64,000 nt of DNA, from contig CALVBT010000002.1 in NCBI GenBank assembly GCA_944325885.1, forward strand, positions 274,087-338,086, given 5' to 3'. This stretch comes from Candidatus Gastranaerophilales bacterium. Lineage in GTDB: Bacteria > Cyanobacteriota > Vampirovibrionia > Gastranaerophilales > Gastranaerophilaceae. Positions 62,158-64,000 of this stretch are shown here, piece by piece; positions within the stretch are counted from its first letter, which is position 1; each line of letters begins with the position of its first letter. The position numbers and the translations under genes are program-made. The notes under the pieces were generated by a model that ran no database searches, was not told the DNA's origin, and saw only the letters and a list, made by a program, of their open reading frames with translations.

Positions 62158-62562
62158 AAAGATGTAGCAGAAAAAATGGAGCTTTCGGAACACACTTTGC
62201 GCTTTTGGGCAAAATCAGGTTTTTTCCCTTTTGTTAAAAGGAATGCAAATAATATCAGAATGTTTTCCGAAAACGATTTGGAATGGGTAAAAATCGTAAA
62301 GTGTCTGCGAGCTGTCGGGACAGAAAATAAGGCAATAAAACGATACATTGATCTTTGTATTGTCGGTGACTCTACTATTGCCGAAAGGTATTCTATTATT
62401 CAAGAAACTAAAGCAAGAGCATTAAAACAGCAGGAAGAGTTGACAAAGCAGCTTGCTATGCTCGAGTACAAAGAAAATTTTTATAAAAATCTTATTAAAA
62501 ATAATTTAAAAGATACATGGAACCCTATGAACAAGCCTACATTAGAAGATGAGGCTGTCTAA
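62146..62562 (+). CDS. MerR-family transcriptional regulator
   Basis: 138 residues. N-terminal winged helix MYTIKDVAEKMELSEHTLRF then WAKSGFFPFVKRN, NIRMFSENDLEWVKIVKCL is MerR; a 35-residue coiled coil ends the protein (ARALKQQEELTKQLAMLEYK). No metal-binding cysteines, so an AdhR/YfmP-like regulator of oxidative or aldehyde responses rather than a metal sensor. ATG is followed 20 bases later by the second half of the inverted repeat. Possible target: the upstream dxs gene or itself. Confidence 0.85.
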   Translation: MYTIKDVAEKMELSEHTLRFWAKSGFFPFVKRNANNIRMFSENDLEWVKIVKCLRAVGTENKAIKRYIDLCIVGDSTIAERYSIIQETKARALKQQEELTKQLAMLEYKENFYKNLIKNNLKDTWNPMNKPTLEDEAV

Positions 62563-62652
62563 TATACTGTTTGGAAAAATGCGTATCAAACAATAAAAAT
62601 TCTTAGTGCGTATAAAAAACTTGGCAATTTACTGTAGATATGCAATAAAAAA

Positions 62653-62726
<74 letters not shown>

Positions 62727-62873
62727 ATTTAATAATTAAATATTCAATTTATACATTATTTATAGCATATAAAAATTTTCATGCAACTTTATTTTTTATA
62801 TTTAAAGTGCTTTACTTTTTATATTTTTTTTATTAATATATTCTTACTCTAATCAATATAATCTTAACTCATT

Positions 62874-62961
62874 GGAGGAGTGCCAGAGCGGTTGATTGGA
62901 GCAGTCTTGAAAACTGTCGTACGTTTGTAGCGTACCGTGGGTTCGAATCCCACCTCCTCCT
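62874..62961 (+). tRNA. tRNA-Ser (anticodon TGA)
   Basis: 88 bases with the long variable arm of class II tRNAs (GTACG...CGTAC): GGAGGAG acceptor with CTCCTCC, anticodon loop CTTGAAA (TGA), T stem GTGGG/CCCAC with TTCGAAT. The base after the acceptor stem is T, not the usual G of serine tRNAs. No encoded CCA. Confidence 0.95.
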
Positions 62962-62966
62962 TTTTT

Positions 62967-62992
62967 AAAGAGCCTTAAAAGGCTCTTTTTTA
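62967..62992 (+). terminator. Terminator after tRNA-Ser
   Basis: AAGAGCC, short TTAAAA loop, GGCTCTT followed by TTTT; seven bases after the tRNA. Confidence 0.85.
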
Positions 62993-63038
62993 GTGTATTA
63001 AAAAAACAACTGTATTTTAACGGGACATTTTGTCTGAA

Positions 63039-63059
63039 CGAATAAAAGGATTATTCGAC
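63039..63059 (+). repeat. Transposase-site-like repeat 1
   Basis: First of three copies. Matches repeat 3 (63227-63247) at 18 of 21 positions in the same orientation; internal arms CGAATAA/TTATTCG make it a near palindrome. Confidence 0.65.
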
Positions 63060-63088
63060 AAAGTTGGCTTGGTGTTTGAATGATAGCG

Positions 63089-63111
63089 GTCGGAAGTAAT
63101 CGTTTTATACG
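63089..63111 (-). repeat. Transposase-site-like repeat 2 (inverted)
   Basis: Reverse complement reads CGTATAAAACGATTA then diverges slightly before CCGAC; the TAATCGTTTTAT core is the exact inverse of ATAAAACGATTA in repeat 3. Centre about 51 bases from repeat 1. Confidence 0.6.
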
Positions 63112-63226
63112 TTATAAAACCGGACGAAAAGTCTCTTTTGGGTATCACAAATGTCCTCAAAATTCCACAATTTTTATCTGAAAACAGAATCGTCATCGCT
63201 GTTTATCCCCATTTCACTAACTTGCA

Positions 63227-63247
63227 CGGATAAAACGATTATTAGAC
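63227..63247 (+). repeat. Transposase-site-like repeat 3
   Basis: Direct copy of repeat 1, starting CGGATAAAACGATTA and ending TTAGAC, about 110 bases before the transposase gene; arrangement of two direct and one inverted site recalls the multiple transposase sites at Mu ends. Confidence 0.65.
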
Positions 63248-63358
63248 TTTTGAAGTAAATGATGTCCGATTTGGCTTTAATAAGAGTAATTTGTGTTGGT
63301 ATGTTACAAAAGCAGGAAAACAGGAACACTTTTCCGACTTCAGAGTTAATCTGTGAGT

Positions 63359-64000
63359 ATGGATGAATTTATTAGTATTAATGAAATAGCAAGAATAAAA
63401 GGCTTAAAAAGTACACGTTCAATAAGACTTGCGATTAATCAGGGTAAGTATATCGCAAGAGAAGTTGAAGTAAAGGGCGGAAAATCCTATGAAATCCTTT
63501 ATTCTTCCTTAGAGTCGGATATACAAGATAAACTGGATGAAGAAGAGTTAAAATCAACTGCACTTGTTCCGTTTGAAAACAAGGTAAATTTTGTATCAGA
63601 ACATGCAAAATTAGCAGCTCTTGCAAAAGTGGATATTGTTGTAGCTTTAAATAACCTTCGTAAAAAATATCCAACTAAGAAAGAAGCTGATTCAGTATTT
63701 TTAGATTTATACAATAGCGGAATGTATTTGCCACAAATACATAAATTTGTGGGTCCAATTTCGATAGGAACACTTCATCGTTGGGTTAAGATGTTTGAAA
63801 ATTATGGAACGGATGGGCTTCTACAAAAACGTAAAACTAATCAACAAGGTGAATATAATACGATTTTGAATGAGGAAATGAAACAGATATTTTTGAAATA
63901 TTTGTTACACCCGAATAAATTTCGTATCGGAAAAGCTATAAATTTAACAAAACATATTCTAGAAAAGCGAGGATATGAAAATATTCCTTGTAATCTAACA
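63359..64000 (+). CDS. Mu-type transposase A (3' part outside window)
   Basis: Open from ATG 63359 to the window end, 214 codons so far. N-terminal Mu DNA-binding domain: SINEIARIKGLKSTRSIRLA then EVKGGKSYEILYSSLESDIQ is the wording of MuA-like transposases; then a helical region and a second HTH (GTLHRWVKMFENYGTDGLLQ, KRKTNQQGEYNTILN). The DDE catalytic core would follow beyond residue 214. MuA-type enzymes bind the element ends and perform strand transfer with MuB help. First gene inside the element, with no repressor before it. Ribosome site is weak. Confidence 0.8.
   Translation, partial: MDEFISINEIARIKGLKSTRSIRLAINQGKYIAREVEVKGGKSYEILYSSLESDIQDKLDEEELKSTALVPFENKVNFVSEHAKLAALAKVDIVVALNNLRKKYPTKKEADSVFLDLYNSGMYLPQIHKFVGPISIGTLHRWVKMFENYGTDGLLQKRKTNQQGEYNTILNEEMKQIFLKYLLHPNKFRIGKAINLTKHILEKRGYENIPCNLT

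Larger units (their letters stand above)
63031..64000 (+). mobile_element. Left end of a Mu-like transposable element (continues past the window)
   Basis: The 5' limit is placed at the TG of TGTCTGAACG (63031), because the first repeat unit starts eight bases inside; the exact end is not proven (a TG at 63011 is an alternative). From here to 63358 there is no gene of any size; the stretch holds three copies of one 21-23-base site and then a MuA-type transposase gene. The other end, and any phage or cargo genes, lie outside the window. Confidence 0.6.

Overview
The window is 64 kb of AT-rich, tightly packed bacterial chromosome, mostly housekeeping genes, with one mobile element entering at the right edge. 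Several signs point to a Gram-negative-type, fermentative, gut-associated lineage, and the best guess is a non-photosynthetic relative of Cyanobacteria (Vampirovibrionia / Gastranaerophilales). These signs are a TolC-type outer-membrane protein, a very large AsmA-like envelope protein, a lone FliO-like protein, a [FeFe]-hydrogenase maturase (HydF), and several lineage-type proteins carrying a short 'SFG/SFK' or 'YNPY' motif instead of a signal peptide. The taxonomic call is inference; there is no rRNA here to confirm it.

Layout. 1-1.7 kb: nusG (cut by the edge), rplK, rplA, with repeated leader elements that resemble L1 autoregulatory sites. 1.8-5.1 kb: nitrogen assimilation (glutamine synthetase, then glutamate synthase small subunit) and two tiny ORFs. 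5.4-11.1 kb: one-directional run with a FliO-like protein, a sialic/nonulosonic acid synthase, a KdsC-like HAD phosphatase, a 13-TPR protein, aspartokinase and a uridine-kinase-like P-loop kinase. 11.3-18.3 kb: ribbon-helix-helix regulator, glycine-zipper protein, 5'-nucleotidase-like enzyme, giant AsmA-family protein. 18.3-22.1 kb: RNase HIII and glycine cleavage genes gcvT-gcvH-gcvPA (gcvPB not adjacent). 22.1-30.5 kb, minus strand: pyrH-frr-cdsA-rnc-rpe, pnp, a glycosyltransferase, rplU-rpmA. 30.7-39.6 kb, minus strand: TPR protein, then a seven-gene run (Zn dehydrogenase, LPG-synthase-like membrane protein, hydF, a small repeat protein, folE2, aminotransferase, hisH) and a GT10-like fucosyltransferase. 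39.6-46.7 kb: putative papain-like protein, stand-alone OLD-type TOPRIM protein, diguanylate cyclase, class-A beta-lactamase-like hydrolase, rpoZ, rpsT, MATE transporter. 46.8-51.4 kb: dTDP-rhamnose operon rfbCBDA, ArsP-like permease, YvlD-like membrane protein. 51.4-62.6 kb: secreted repeat protein, zinc metallopeptidase, TolC behind a double palindromic operator, PHP phosphoesterase, TPR-like protein, Zn dehydrogenase, methyltransferase, small SFG-motif protein, tRNA-Arg(CCT) with a duplicated 3' end, a secreted glycine-zipper protein, a short-type DXS and a MerR regulator. 62.6-64 kb: tRNA-Arg(TCT), tRNA-Ser(TGA), and the left end of a Mu-like transposable element with three transposase-site-like repeats and a MuA-like gene running off the edge.

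How it fits together. Three glycan inputs (rhamnose operon, nonulosonic acid genes, two fucosyltransferase-like enzymes) are spread over the window rather than clustered. The glnA/glutamate synthase pair, lysC, gcv genes and hisH describe amino-acid metabolism, and hydF implies hydrogen-evolving fermentation. The parts least explained by known families are the motif-bearing proteins without signal peptides, the stand-alone TOPRIM protein, the structured segment beside the duplicated tRNA end, and the mobile element.
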